Source of the DNA: Rhodoferax ferrireducens
GTDB taxonomy: Bacteria; Pseudomonadota; Gammaproteobacteria; Burkholderiales; Burkholderiaceae_C
DNA length: 64,000 nt
Reading direction: 5' to 3'
Assembly (NCBI RefSeq): GCF_003347515.1
Contig: NZ_QEII01000256.1
Coordinates: forward strand, 1 to 64,000
Positions within the stretch are counted from its first letter, which is position 1, and every line of letters begins with the position of its first letter. The position numbers were made by a program, and so were the translations under genes. Below the pieces are notes generated by a model, which did not search any database, was not told the DNA's origin, and was given only the letters and a program-made list of their open reading frames with translations. This document shows, piece after piece, positions 1 through 8,590 of this stretch.

Positions 1-126
1 CATCGTCAGCTTCTACAACAGCCAGCGGTTGCACTCCACACTGGGCAACTTGCCACCCAATGCTTTCGAGCAGAAATCGGCAATCAAACAACCTATCGGT
101 CTGTACGAAAAAACTTGACCAGGACA
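1..126 (+). mobile_element. Right end of an IS3-family insertion sequence (partial)
   Basis: The window opens inside the 3' end of an IS3-type transposase gene. Just past its stop codon the sequence ends in TTGACCAGGACA (115-126), which fits a terminal inverted repeat closing in CA, as is usual for IS3 elements. The boundary at 126 is inferred, because the left end and the target duplication lie outside the window. Confidence 0.55.
2..118 (+). CDS. IS3-family transposase OrfB, C-terminal fragment
   Basis: An open frame enters from the left edge and ends at TGA 116-118, giving 38 residues. It contains FYNSQRLHSTLGNLPPNAFE, the typical end of the DDE integrase domain of IS3 OrfB proteins (usually YN..R.HS.LGY.SP..FE). 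The catalytic residues lie upstream of the window, so whether the element is intact cannot be judged. Confidence 0.7.
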   Translation: MVSFYNSQRLHSTLGNLPPNAFEQKSAIKQPIGLYEKT

Positions 127-273
127 GGCTGCCTGCGTGCCATTTGTCAGCATTGCGGGTGAAAGTATCCTTACAAAAAATAGGCGCCCTGGGTAAATGG
201 ATTTCATGAGCACCCTTGATTCATCCTAGAATTCACCCAATCTGCAGCCTGCAGAACATGAAGGAGTTTGACT

Positions 274-969
274 ATGACGGACAACATTCAATCCATTGAT
301 CACGGTTACGGCTATGTTGCGTCGGCCGAGCAGCGCAATAAGGTGCTGCGCAATACCTACTGGCTACTGGCTTTGAGCCTCGTGCCAACTGTCTTGGGCG
401 CCTGGCTGGGCGTCGCCACCGGCATTACCCAGTCTTTGGGCGGTGGCTTGGGTCTGGTTGTGTTCTTGGGTGGTGCTTTCGGCTTCATGTACGCCATTGA
501 GAAAACCAAGAATTCGGCAGCGGGTGTACCCGTTTTGCTGGGATTCACATTTTTCATGGGCTTGATGCTGTCGCGCATGATCGCCATGGTGCTTGGCTTC
601 AAAAATGGCCCCGATCTGATCATGACGGCCTTTGGTGGTACGGCAGGTGTATTTTTTGTGATGGCCAGCCTGTCCAGCGTCATCAAACGCGACCTCTCCG
701 GCATGGGCAAGTGGCTGTTTGTGGGTGCCGTGGCCGTGATGATCGGCGGCATTATCAATGTGTTTGTCGGGTCAACAGCGGCCATGATGGCCATCTCGGT
801 GGCGGTTATTGGTATTTTCAGCGCGTACATGCTGTATGACCTGAAGCGCATCGTGGACGGCGGTGAAACCAATTACATCAGCGCCACCTTGGCGTTGTAC
901 CTGGATATCATCAATGTGTTCCAGGCGCTGCTGGCTTTGCTGGGTATTGCGGGTGGCGAGCGCGACTGA
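274..969 (+). CDS. Bax inhibitor-1/YccA family membrane protein
   Basis: A 231-residue inner-membrane protein with about seven hydrophobic segments. It matches the BI-1/YccA family by size, by the small-residue-rich helices, and by the C-terminal stretch YMLYDLKRIVDGG followed by a final helix (ALYLDIINVFQALLALLG). YccA interacts with the FtsH protease in E. coli; the general function of the family is debated (Ca2+ leak channel, stress modulation). ATG 274 was chosen because AAGGAG at 261-266 sits 7 nt upstream. A TTG at 268 is in frame but lies too close to that site. A strong terminator follows at 990-1015, so the gene is probably a single-gene unit. Confidence 0.9.
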   Translation: MTDNIQSIDHGYGYVASAEQRNKVLRNTYWLLALSLVPTVLGAWLGVATGITQSLGGGLGLVVFLGGAFGFMYAIEKTKNSAAGVPVLLGFTFFMGLMLSRMIAMVLGFKNGPDLIMTAFGGTAGVFFVMASLSSVIKRDLSGMGKWLFVGAVAVMIGGIINVFVGSTAAMMAISVAVIGIFSAYMLYDLKRIVDGGETNYISATLALYLDIINVFQALLALLGIAGGERD

Positions 970-989
970 CATCCTCTTTAGCGCCTGTC

Positions 990-1015
990 AAAAAAGACCC
1001 CGAAGGGTCTTTTTT
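990..1015. terminator. Intrinsic terminator after the BI-1 gene
   Basis: An A-rich 11-bp arm (990-1000), a CGAA tetraloop and the complementary arm (1005-1015) run into further T residues. The A-run on the left makes it potentially bidirectional. Confidence 0.85.
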
Positions 1016-1089
1016 GTTTTCGCCATACCGCCTGCACTTAATGCGGCGCACAATTTGCCGATAAAGATATTACTCATCCTACCTACGCC

Positions 1090-1512
1090 ATGACTCTTCG
1101 CCTGCTGATCACTGCTATTGCCCTGCTTCTGGCCGGCTGCGAAATTCCCGGCATGGGACCTGACCCCAGAATTGCCAAACGCGAAGCTGACGCCAAAGCG
1201 ATTGGCAGCGCCTGCAGATATGGCATACGCAGCATTGAAGACTGCTACAGCCTCAACCAAGCCGCGTCCAAAGCTGACATATTCACAGGCTGGAAGGAGA
1301 TGGACGAATACATGCGCGAGAACAAGATTGAGGGTGTTCGCGCCACAGTGGTGAAGGCCGAACCGGAAGAAGAAGTCATCGAAGACCCCAAACCCAAGAC
1401 CGCTGGCAGGGAGAGAACATCAGCCAGCAGCAAAGAAAAATCTTCTGAAACCAAACCTAAAGCTGCCGACAAGGCGGCCGCGAGATCCGTAGAAAGCGCC
1501 GCCGCGCACTGA
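1090..1512 (+). CDS. Small putative lipoprotein with charged C-terminal tail
   Basis: A 140-residue protein starting with a lipoprotein signal: a hydrophobic stretch and the lipobox LLAGC (Cys at residue 17). A short region with two more cysteines follows (ACRYGIRSIEDCYSLN, about 38-53). These could form a disulphide. From about residue 90 the protein is low complexity, rich in Lys, Glu, Ser and Ala, and probably disordered. I do not recognise a family. It stands alone between the BI-1 terminator and the convergent rlmD. Membrane anchoring is inferred from the lipobox; the function is unknown. Confidence 0.7.
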   Translation: MTLRLLITAIALLLAGCEIPGMGPDPRIAKREADAKAIGSACRYGIRSIEDCYSLNQAASKADIFTGWKEMDEYMRENKIEGVRATVVKAEPEEEVIEDPKPKTAGRERTSASSKEKSSETKPKAADKAAARSVESAAAH

Positions 1513-1538
1513 AGCCTGCGCGCGCAGCGCTTGCTCGC

Positions 1539-2972
1539 TCAGACTTCCAGCTCAAACACCGCCATGCTCTCCACATGGGCCGTGTGAGGAAACATATTCA
1601 CCACACCCGCCGAAGAGCACTTATAGCCCGCCTGATGTACCAGCAAGTCGGCATCACGCGCCAGCGTTGACGGATTGCAGCTCACATAGACAATGCGTTT
1701 GGGCGGCGTCCAGCCCTCAGCACCCGGCGTCGGTGGATTGGCCACGGGATCCAGCTTTTGCTGGTGCAAGTCCGCCAAGGCCTGGACCAGGGCCATAGCG
1801 CCCTCGCGCGGTGGGTCGATCAGCCATTTATCCGCCACCCCGTCTTCAATCAGCAAAGCCGGCGTCATTTCAAAAAGGTTTCTCGCTACAAAATTAGTAG
1901 CTGCCAGCGCACGATTGACGGGGGCTAGAGCCTTATTTTTCATAAAATTATCACGCGATCGAGCAACCAGCGCCTCACTGCCCTCCACGCCCAGCACCTC
2001 CCGCGCCTGCGTTGCAATCGGCAAGGTGAAGTTGCCGAGGCCGCAAAACCAGTCAATCACCCGTTCCTCTTTGGTTGCATCCAACAGCCGCAATGACCGT
2101 GACACCAGGACCCGGTTGATATGCGGGTTGACCTGGGTGAAATCAGTCGGCTTGAACGGCATATGGATGCCGAACTCCGGCAGGTCGTAGCTCAACTCTT
2201 CGCCGCCTTCATCCAGCAGATGCACCGTCTCCGGACCCTTGGGCTGCAACCACCACTGCACGCCGGCATGGCGCGCGGCAAATTCACGCAGCAAGGCCAG
2301 ATCCCCATCACTCAGGGGCTCCATATGGCGCAGCACCAGCGCGATCACCGAGTCGCCGCAGGCCAGCTCGATCTGCGGGCAGTCCTCAATCGCGTCCATC
2401 GAGGTAATCAGCGCCCGCAACGGCAGCAGCAGGTCGCTTACATGCGGCGGCAACACATGGCACTCTTTCATGTCGGCGACGTAGCCGCTCTTGCGCTCAT
2501 GAAAACCCACCAGCACCGCGCCCTTTTTACGCACATGCCGCACCGAAATCCGCGCCCGGTAGCGGTAACCCCAAGCCGGGCCTTCGATCGGCCGCAAAAT
2601 ATTGTCGGCCCGGACCTTGCCCAGATGCCACAGGTTGTCCTCCAGCACCCGCTGCTTGACGGCCACCTGCGCACCGATGTGCAGATGCTGCATCTTGCAG
2701 CCGCCACAAGCACCTTCATGCAAGCCAAAATGCGGGCAACCGGGTTTGACGCGCTGCGAGGACTCGCGGTGAATTGCCGTCACCACGCCCTGCTCCCAGT
2801 TGTTTTTCTTGCGGTGCACCGTGGCGCTGACCAGCTCGAACGGCAGCGCACCCTTGATAAACACCACCTTGCCATCGGCCCGGTGGGCCACCCCTTGCGC
2901 TTCGAGGTCCAGCGATTCGACCAAAAGCCAGTCAGGCGGTAAATTATCGGTTTTCTTGATTTCTTCAGTCAT
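1539..2972 (-). CDS. rlmD: 23S rRNA (uracil-5-)-methyltransferase RlmD
   Basis: A 477-residue SAM-dependent enzyme that methylates U1939 of 23S rRNA (RumA/RlmD family). It has an N-terminal TRAM RNA-binding region, an iron-sulfur motif ([14 protein letters not shown], about residues 79-92, plus a later Cys), a Rossmann SAM site ([14 protein letters not shown]) and the catalytic motif [12 protein letters not shown] near the C terminus. Residues about 345-363 ([15 protein letters not shown]) come from a copy of the dispersed repeat at 1885-1940, read in frame without disrupting the fold motifs. The gene starts 12 nt after the upstream exonuclease stop, so it is likely the last gene of the rpoS-distal operon. 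Confidence 0.93.
   Translation of the reverse strand: MTEEIKKTDNLPPDWLLVESLDLEAQGVAHRADGKVVFIKGALPFELVSATVHRKKNNWEQGVVTAIHRESSQRVKPGCPHFGLHEGACGGCKMQHLHIGAQVAVKQRVLEDNLWHLGKVRADNILRPIEGPAWGYRYRARISVRHVRKKGAVLVGFHERKSGYVADMKECHVLPPHVSDLLLPLRALITSMDAIEDCPQIELACGDSVIALVLRHMEPLSDGDLALLREFAARHAGVQWWLQPKGPETVHLLDEGGEELSYDLPEFGIHMPFKPTDFTQVNPHINRVLVSRSLRLLDATKEERVIDWFCGLGNFTLPIATQAREVLGVEGSEALVARSRDNFMKNKALAPVNRALAATNFVARNLFEMTPALLIEDGVADKWLIDPPREGAMALVQALADLHQQKLDPVANPPTPGAEGWTPPKRIVYVSCNPSTLARDADLLVHQAGYKCSSAGVVNMFPHTAHVESMAVFELEV
1885..1940 (+). repeat. Dispersed in-frame repeat, copy A (in rlmD)
   Basis: About 56 bp: the arms GCTAC and GTAGC around 7 bp, then CAGCGCA, then GGGGCTAGAGCC and a T-run. 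It lies inside rlmD on the opposite strand to the gene and encodes [16 protein letters not shown] without breaking the frame. Confidence 0.8.
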
Positions 2973-2984
2973 GCCGCTATTGTC

Positions 2985-3770
2985 TCAGGCCCATGCCTTG
3001 AGGTATTCATCCCAGTGCGACTCAATCGGCGCCAGCTGGCCCAATGTTTCCTTGACCATGGCGATCTCCTGCTCGTACTCCTGCTCCAGCAGGCCGCCGC
3101 GCATTTTCTGAAAGCGGCAATACAGCAGATAGGTGTTCATGACATCGGTTTCGCAATAACGACGGATGTCATCAAGCTTGCCCTCCAGGTACGCCGGGTA
3201 CACGGCTGAACCGTCCATGCCGAGCTTGCCGGGGAAGCCGCAGAGCCTGGCCATGGCGTCCAGCGGCGCATTATTTTTTGGCTGGTACATGGCCAGCAAA
3301 TCCATCAGGTCAAGGTGGCGCATGTGGTAGCGGCTGATGTAGTTGTTCCACTTGAACTCGCGGTCGTCTTCGCCCATGTCCCAGTACTTGTCGGCCACCA
3401 CACCGTGTTTCAGGCCGCGGTAGTGCAACACCGGCAAGTCAAAACCGCCTCCATTCCAGCTCACCAGCTGCGGCGTATGCTTTTCCAGCGTATTGAAAAA
3501 AGTCTGAATCACCTTGCCTTCGCTGAGCCCGTCTTTGTCGACAAACGAATGCACACGCAAGCCCTCGGCATTGCGAAACACGGCACTGATGACCAGAATG
3601 CGCTGTAGATACAAGGGCACGAAGTCGCTTTGTCCTTTGGCCTGGCGCTCTTGCAGCCATGCCCCATAGACCTCAGCATCACTCACGTCGCCAGGTTCAC
3701 CGCGCAAAGCGCGCAAGCCGACCACATCAGGAATGGTTTCAATGTCGAAGACCAAGACCGGCCAACTCAT
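2985..3770 (-). CDS. Predicted 3'-5' exonuclease (PolB-like, DEDD type)
   Basis: A 261-residue nuclease of the PolB-exonuclease-like family (DNA_pol_B_exo2). The first acidic motif is DIETIPD (residues about 7-13), a second region is SWNGGGFDLPVLHYR, and a late motif is YCETDVMNTYLLYCRFQ. These match the ExoI, II and III blocks of DEDD exonucleases. The substrate is not known for this family. ATG 3768-3770 is used; a longer frame would run back into rpoS. It lies 10 nt downstream of rpoS and 12 nt upstream of rlmD, so it is probably cotranscribed with the stress sigma factor. Confidence 0.85.
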   Translation of the reverse strand: MSWPVLVFDIETIPDVVGLRALRGEPGDVSDAEVYGAWLQERQAKGQSDFVPLYLQRILVISAVFRNAEGLRVHSFVDKDGLSEGKVIQTFFNTLEKHTPQLVSWNGGGFDLPVLHYRGLKHGVVADKYWDMGEDDREFKWNNYISRYHMRHLDLMDLLAMYQPKNNAPLDAMARLCGFPGKLGMDGSAVYPAYLEGKLDDIRRYCETDVMNTYLLYCRFQKMRGGLLEQEYEQEIAMVKETLGQLAPIESHWDEYLKAWA

Positions 3771-3780
3771 TGGCGGCGCC

Positions 3781-4806
3781 TCACAACAGCGCTTGCCGCG
3801 TGATCCCTCGCCGCGCCAGATAGCGCTTGAGCTTGGACAAGGCCTCGTTCTGGACCTGTCGCACGCGCTCACGGGTCAGCCCCAGGCGCGAACTGAGGAC
3901 ATCCAGCGTCTCGGGCTCGCGGTCATGCAGCCCAAACCGGCCTTCCAGAATCTCTTTTTCTCGCTCAGACAAGGTGCCGATCCAGTCCTCCAGCAAACGC
4001 TCCACCTCGTGGGCCTGGGTCACACCCAAAGGATCTATCGTGAGCTCATCCACCAGCGAATCACCCAGGGTCTGAGTCTCCTCCGAGCGGTCCATGGAAG
4101 CGTCCAGCGACTTGGGCGTTTCAGCCAGGGCCAGTAGATCGGCAACGCCTGCCGTGTCACGGCCCAGCAAGGCTGCAATATCGTCCACGCGAATGCCATC
4201 GGGCCGACTCGCTACAAACGTTGCATCATTTTCCAGCGCCCGGCGCGCGCGCAGCACCTGCTGCAATTCCCTAACGACGTTCACGGGCAGACGCACCGCC
4301 CGCCCCTGGTACATCAGGGCACGGTCGACCGATTGGCGAATCCACCAAGTGGCGTAGGTGGAGAAGCGAAATCCGCGTTCGGGCTCAAACTTGTCGATGG
4401 CGTGCATCAGACCCAGATTGCCTTCCTCGATCAAGTCAGACAAGGGCACGCCACGCCCCATATAAGCTTTGGCAATACTCACCACCAGGCGCAGGTTGTG
4501 TTCAATCATGCTCTGGCGAGCCGCAAAATCGCCCGCACGAGCGCGGGAGGCGAACTCAAATTCTTCTTGTGCGGTGAATAGCTCGGTGCGACGTACGTTG
4601 CGCAGGTAAACGGTCAGCGCGTCCCCAGACTCGCCCGATGCATCGACCGACAGCGTAAGCTCCAGCAAAGGCTGATCTACTACTAAATCAATAGCATCTT
4701 GCGCAGAATCCACGGGGGCTAGAGGCGAATTTACCTCATAATCTGAGGCGCCACGTGTTTGGGGTCTGGCGGACAAGCCATGGCCATTCACGGGGCGCTT
4801 CTTCAC
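3781..4806 (-). CDS. rpoS: RNA polymerase sigma factor RpoS
   Basis: A 341-residue group 2 sigma-70 factor for stationary phase and general stress. Region 1.2 begins near [21 protein letters not shown]. Region 2 includes [20 protein letters not shown] and [17 protein letters not shown]. Region 4 ends with the helix-turn-helix ([26 protein letters not shown]). Its place directly after nlpD, in the order surE-pcm-nlpD-rpoS, separates it from RpoD. The start is GTG 4806; AGGTGA lies about 12 nt upstream, a wider spacing than usual. The variable N-terminal region (about residues 24-43) is encoded by repeat copy B, giving [18 protein letters not shown]. In other species nlpD carries an rpoS promoter; none was identified here. 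Confidence 0.95.
   Translation of the reverse strand: MKKRPVNGHGLSARPQTRGASDYEVNSPLAPVDSAQDAIDLVVDQPLLELTLSVDASGESGDALTVYLRNVRRTELFTAQEEFEFASRARAGDFAARQSMIEHNLRLVVSIAKAYMGRGVPLSDLIEEGNLGLMHAIDKFEPERGFRFSTYATWWIRQSVDRALMYQGRAVRLPVNVVRELQQVLRARRALENDATFVASRPDGIRVDDIAALLGRDTAGVADLLALAETPKSLDASMDRSEETQTLGDSLVDELTIDPLGVTQAHEVERLLEDWIGTLSEREKEILEGRFGLHDREPETLDVLSSRLGLTRERVRQVQNEALSKLKRYLARRGITRQALL
4677..4735 (+). repeat. Dispersed in-frame repeat, copy B (in rpoS)
   Basis: The same element as copy A: TACTAAATCAATAGC palindromic end, GCGCA core, GGGGGCTAGAGGC block, A/T-rich tail. It lies inside the N-terminal coding part of rpoS, antisense to the gene, and is read in the same frame as copy A ([14 protein letters not shown] against [14 protein letters not shown]). 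Confidence 0.8.
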
Positions 4807-4818
4807 GGCATGGTCCCG

Positions 4819-5712
4819 TCACCTGGCCGGCAGGTACTTCGCCGGATCAACCGGTTTGCCTTGGCGGCGAACTTCAAAGTGCAACTTCACACGGTCCGCA
4901 TCGCTGCTGCCCATCTCGGCAATCTTCTGACCTTTGCGCACCGACTGGTCTTCCTTGATCAGCAAGGTCTGATTGTGGGCATACGCCGTCAGGTAAGTAT
5001 TGTTGTGCTTCAAAATAATCAGGTTGCCATAGCCGCGCAAACCGGCCCCGACGTAAACAACGCGACCGTCTGCTGCCGCCAACACGGGGTCGCCCGCCGC
5101 GCCGCCAATATCCAGGCCCTTATTCTTGACCTCGTCAAACCCGGCCAATACGGTGCCGTTGGTCGGCCAAATCCAGGCGATGTCATCTTCCGATGTCGTG
5201 GCCGGCGCAGAAGGCGCAGGCATCGGGACGGCAGGAGCCGATGTGGCTGCCGTGGGTGCTGACGACGCATGCTTGTCAGCACTCGCCGCTGGCGCTGGCG
5301 CGCTCGCCACCGGCGTGGCACTGGCCGAAGTCACGGGCTTGGCAACCACTCCATTGATAGCCGCTGGTGGCACGACCCGCAACACTTGACCTATTTCAAT
5401 ACGATTGGGGTTTTCCAGGTTGCTCCAGCGCGCAATATCCTTGGCCGCCTGGCCCTGCTCAAGGCCAATCCGGATCAGCGTGTCACCAGGTTTAACCGTG
5501 TAATACCCAGGCTTTCCCGCATTCTCAAATCCGGGGAGCTGCTGAACGACCGGTGTGGCCGCATCGGCCACCGCTGGCCCTGCTTTACCAGAGCCGATAC
5601 CGCGATCTTCCACCGGCGCGCGATTGAGCGCTTTGGTGCTACACCCCCCCAGCAACGAGCCGGCAACCACGAGCGCCAAAATTGAACCCAAACGAACACT
5701 CAAACCAAACAT
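4819..5712 (-). CDS. nlpD: NlpD-type lipoprotein: LysM plus degenerate LytM/M23 domain
   Basis: A 297-residue outer-membrane lipoprotein that in other bacteria activates the cell-separation amidase AmiC. It has a lipobox LLGGC, a LysM peptidoglycan-binding domain (YYTVKPGDTLIRIGLEQ...IEIGQVLRVV, about residues 66-112), an Ala/Pro/Ser-rich linker, and a C-terminal LytM domain. The metal-binding histidines are missing: KNKGLDIGG replaces the usual HxGxD, and VKLHFEVR lacks the first His of HxH. An activator rather than an active peptidase is therefore expected. ATG 5712 is preferred because AAGGAA lies just upstream; an ATG at 5727 would overlap the pcm stop as ATGA and adds five residues. Confidence 0.92.
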   Translation of the reverse strand: MFGLSVRLGSILALVVAGSLLGGCSTKALNRAPVEDRGIGSGKAGPAVADAATPVVQQLPGFENAGKPGYYTVKPGDTLIRIGLEQGQAAKDIARWSNLENPNRIEIGQVLRVVPPAAINGVVAKPVTSASATPVASAPAPAASADKHASSAPTAATSAPAVPMPAPSAPATTSEDDIAWIWPTNGTVLAGFDEVKNKGLDIGGAAGDPVLAAADGRVVYVGAGLRGYGNLIILKHNNTYLTAYAHNQTLLIKEDQSVRKGQKIAEMGSSDADRVKLHFEVRRQGKPVDPAKYLPAR

Positions 5713-5723
5713 ACAACATTCCT

Positions 5724-6518
5724 TCATGCGATCCCCGATTTTAAAGGGACAAAGTGAACAGCCTCAAGCACCGTCTGCCTTAAACCCTGTGGGGTTTTGT
5801 CAATCACCACAAGGGCTTGCTGCCCGCCAGACGTGACGCCGGCAGACACAGGAGCTACAAGTCGCCCACCCATAGCCAGTTGATCGACCCAAGCCTGGGG
5901 CACGGACTCTCCACCGGCTGCGGCAATAATGGCCGCGTAGGGGGCTCCCTTGGCATAACCCGCCATGCCGTCCCCAAACAGAAGATGCAAGTTGGCCAAG
6001 CGTAAATGCCGCAGATTATCACGAGCCTTGTCGTGCAAGCCACGCAGGCGCTCGATACTGTAGACCTCGCTGGCCAGCAGACTTAATACAGCGGCCTGAT
6101 AACCGCAACCCGTTCCAATCTCCAGCACGCGCCCCAATCTGCCAGAAGCACCGTTGCGCAGGAGTTCCGCCATTCGGGACACAACACCGGGTTTGGAGAT
6201 GGTCTGACCCAAGCCGATCGGCAGACTCGTGTCCTCATAGGCCTGATTGACCAAGGCACTGTCTACAAACCGATGCCGCTCAATCGACCTCATGGCCGAC
6301 AACACCATGGGATCGGTAATACCTTGCTTGGCAAGCTTGTGCACCATGTTCAGACGCACCGCACTAGAGTCCAGCCCAACCCCGTGGGACAACACCCCTG
6401 CTGGCGGCTTGGCGCCTGCGCTCAACCCACTGTGAATAACCCCCGGCACAGGCCGGTTGCCTTTGGACTTGCCCACCGAAAAGTCCAGGCGGGCAGGGAA
6501 AGTTGGGCGTTCTTTCAT
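5724..6518 (-). CDS. pcm: Protein-L-isoaspartate O-methyltransferase
   Basis: A 264-residue SAM-dependent repair enzyme that methylates isoaspartyl residues of damaged proteins. The conserved core starts near residue 60 (VHKLAKQGITDPMVLSAMR...HRFVD), followed by the active-site region YEDTSLPIGLGQTISKP and the SAM motif VLEIGTGCGYQAAVLS. The N-terminal 55 residues extend beyond the usual 208-220-residue form and look disordered. ATG 6518 is used, since a longer frame would overlap surE. Seven bases separate it from surE, and its stop overlaps the alternative nlpD start. Confidence 0.93.
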   Translation of the reverse strand: MKERPTFPARLDFSVGKSKGNRPVPGVIHSGLSAGAKPPAGVLSHGVGLDSSAVRLNMVHKLAKQGITDPMVLSAMRSIERHRFVDSALVNQAYEDTSLPIGLGQTISKPGVVSRMAELLRNGASGRLGRVLEIGTGCGYQAAVLSLLASEVYSIERLRGLHDKARDNLRHLRLANLHLLFGDGMAGYAKGAPYAAIIAAAGGESVPQAWVDQLAMGGRLVAPVSAGVTSGGQQALVVIDKTPQGLRQTVLEAVHFVPLKSGIA

Positions 6519-6525
6519 ACGTTGG

Positions 6526-7332
6526 TCATTGGGGGGCAATCGTCTGTTTTGCTGAATGCTCAGTCTGATGGGGAACGACTGCCAACCTGGCAGCGGTCTG
6601 AGCCCAATAACCCAGGTGATCATGGTCGGTCAAATCAACTTTCAGGGGCGTGATCGAGATGTGCCCCTGTGCGGTAGCATGAAAATCAGTCCCTTCAGCC
6701 TCATCCATGACCGGCCCGGCGGCGCCTATCCAATACATGGTGTCGCCGCGCGGGCTAAGCTGTGTAATCACGGCCTCGGCCGCATGACGCCGCCCGAGCC
6801 GGCACAGTTTTACATGCCCAATCTCGTCGAATGGCAGGTTGGGAATATTGACGTTGAGCAACCAGGGACTGGTCCCAATCAGGTTTTGGCGAGACATTTG
6901 CATAACCAGATCACGGGCCTTGCGACCAGCGGATTCCAGATGCCCCCAATTTTTCTCAACTTGTGAAAACGCAATGGCCGGTATGCCAAACAAGAAACCT
7001 TCCATTGCCGCGCCCACCGTGCCCGAGTAAATAGTGTCATCGCCCATATTGGCGCCGTTGTTGATACCCGAAACCACCAGATCGGGCCGATATCCCAGCA
7101 ATCCGGTCAAGGCAATATGCACGCAGTCTGCCGGCGTGCCATTGACATAGCGAAATCCATTGCTGGCACGGGTCACATACAAGGGCGAATGCAGGGTCAA
7201 CGCGTTCGATTTGGCACTGTTGTTCTGCTCCGGTGCGACCACTTCGACATCGGCCACGTCTTTCAGGGCTTCATACAGCGCCACGATGCCCGGCGCCTGA
7301 TAGCCGTCGTCGTTGGAAATAAGAATTTTCAT
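6526..7332 (-). CDS. surE: 5'/3'-nucleotidase SurE
   Basis: A 268-residue metal-dependent survival phosphatase acting on nucleoside monophosphates. The start [10 protein letters not shown] carries the metal-binding Asp-Asp pair, followed by the SurE motifs [33 protein letters not shown] and [27 protein letters not shown] 7332 is used; an in-frame GTG lies two codons upstream. It is the first gene of the surE-pcm-nlpD-rpoS order found in many proteobacteria and faces the oxidoreductase gene at 7454 across a 121-bp gap. Confidence 0.95.
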   Translation of the reverse strand: MKILISNDDGYQAPGIVALYEALKDVADVEVVAPEQNNSAKSNALTLHSPLYVTRASNGFRYVNGTPADCVHIALTGLLGYRPDLVVSGINNGANMGDDTIYSGTVGAAMEGFLFGIPAIAFSQVEKNWGHLESAGRKARDLVMQMSRQNLIGTSPWLLNVNIPNLPFDEIGHVKLCRLGRRHAAEAVITQLSPRGDTMYWIGAAGPVMDEAEGTDFHATAQGHISITPLKVDLTDHDHLGYWAQTAARLAVVPHQTEHSAKQTIAPQ

Positions 7333-7453
7333 ATTCACTCAGAGTTGGCATTCATTGTAGGTGGCCGACCGGGCCGGTCATCTGGGTCACGCGTGAGACA
7401 TTTTCCACGGCGACATACACCTATCATTCGCACAACTTCTTTGGAGAATTCCC

Positions 7454-8428
7454 ATGCATGCCTGGCTTTGTGAAAACCCTGTGGGCGTCGATGCCCTGTT
7501 CTGGAAAGAAATGCCCACGCCACAGCCGAAGGCGGGCGAGGTACTGATTCAGATCAAGGCCGCCAGCCTGAATTTCCCTGATCTGCTGATTGTGCAAAAC
7601 AAGTACCAGTTGAAACCAGCCCTTCCCTTTGTACCCGGCTCCGAATATGCGGGCATCGTGCAAGTGGTGGGCGAAAGCGTCACCCACCTGAAAGTGGGCC
7701 AGCATGTAGCCTGCCTGTCCGGCACCGGTGGCTTTGGCACACACACCTTGGCGCCTGCGGCATTGTGCCTGCCACTGCCAGCCAGCTTCCCCTTTGTGGA
7801 TGCTGCCGCCTTCATCATGATCTATGCCACCTCCTACCACGGGCTGGTGGACCGGGCCCAATTGAAGGCTGGCGAAACCGTGCTGGTACTGGGCGCCGCT
7901 GGCGGCGTCGGCACTTCAGCCATACAGATTGCCAAGACCTTGGGAGCCAAGGTCATTGCAGCGGCGTCGAGCGACGAAAAATGCGCACTTTGCAAGTCCA
8001 TTGGTGCCGACGCCACCATCAACTACACCACCGAAAATCTACGCGAGTCTGTCAAGACACTCACTGAAGGCCGCGGACCGGATGTCATCTACGACCCGGT
8101 GGGCGGCGATTTCACTGAAACCGCCTTCCGCTCCATTGGCTGGCGCGGTCGCTATCTTGTGGTCGGGTTTGCGTCCGGCCCCATACCGGCATTGCCTCTC
8201 AACCTGGCTCTGCTCAAGGGGGCCTCCATCGTGGGCGTGTTCTGGGGCGATTTCGCCAAGCGCGAGCCCAAAGCCAACGCGGCCATGATGGCGGAACTGG
8301 CTCTATGGTATGAACAAGGCAAGATCAAACCGGTGATTGACCGCACCATGCCCATGTCTGAACTCAAGGCCGCCTATGCCCACATGGGCGCCAGAGGCGT
8401 CAAGGGAAAATTGGTGATGGTGAACTGA
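7454..8428 (+). CDS. Zinc-free medium-chain NADPH:quinone oxidoreductase family protein
   Basis: A 324-residue medium-chain reductase/dehydrogenase related to quinone oxidoreductase Qor. It has a GroES-like N domain with FPDLLIVQNKYQLKPALPFVPGSEYAG, a Rossmann dinucleotide site VLVLGAAGGVGTSAIQIAK (about residues 138-156), and VIYDPVGGDFTETAFRSI in the cofactor domain. The zinc ligands of alcohol dehydrogenases are absent, consistent with an NADPH-dependent reductase. TTGGAGAA lies about 8 nt before the ATG. The substrate cannot be predicted. A terminator follows immediately. Confidence 0.88.
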   Translation: MHAWLCENPVGVDALFWKEMPTPQPKAGEVLIQIKAASLNFPDLLIVQNKYQLKPALPFVPGSEYAGIVQVVGESVTHLKVGQHVACLSGTGGFGTHTLAPAALCLPLPASFPFVDAAAFIMIYATSYHGLVDRAQLKAGETVLVLGAAGGVGTSAIQIAKTLGAKVIAAASSDEKCALCKSIGADATINYTTENLRESVKTLTEGRGPDVIYDPVGGDFTETAFRSIGWRGRYLVVGFASGPIPALPLNLALLKGASIVGVFWGDFAKREPKANAAMMAELALWYEQGKIKPVIDRTMPMSELKAAYAHMGARGVKGKLVMVN

Positions 8429-8446
8429 AAATTCAGTTCTTCAGAC

Positions 8447-8479
8447 AAAAAAATGCCCACATCACGTGGGCATTTTTTA
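8447..8479. terminator. Intrinsic bidirectional terminator
   Basis: AAAAAAATGCCCAC (8447-8460), a 5-nt loop, then GTGGGCATTTTTT (8466-8478). It lies between the oxidoreductase gene (plus) and tRNA-His (minus), with A and T runs on both sides, so it can serve both. Confidence 0.88.
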
Positions 8480-8484
8480 TGTTT

Positions 8485-8561
8485 TGGGGTGGCTGATGGG
8501 GCTCGAACCCACGACAACAGGAATCACAATCCTGGACTCTACCAACTGAGCTACAGCCACC
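8485..8561 (-). tRNA. tRNA-His (GTG anticodon)
   Basis: A 77-nt cloverleaf on the minus strand. The 5' end GGTGGCTG includes the extra G-1 typical of tRNA-His, opposite C73. The D-arm contains AGCTCAGTTGGTAGAG, the anticodon loop is TTGTGAT with GTG, the T-arm is GGGTTCGAGCCC, and CCA is encoded at 8485-8487. Confidence 0.95.
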
Positions 8562-8590
8562 GTAAGCTTTATATTATAACGTGCTGGCGT

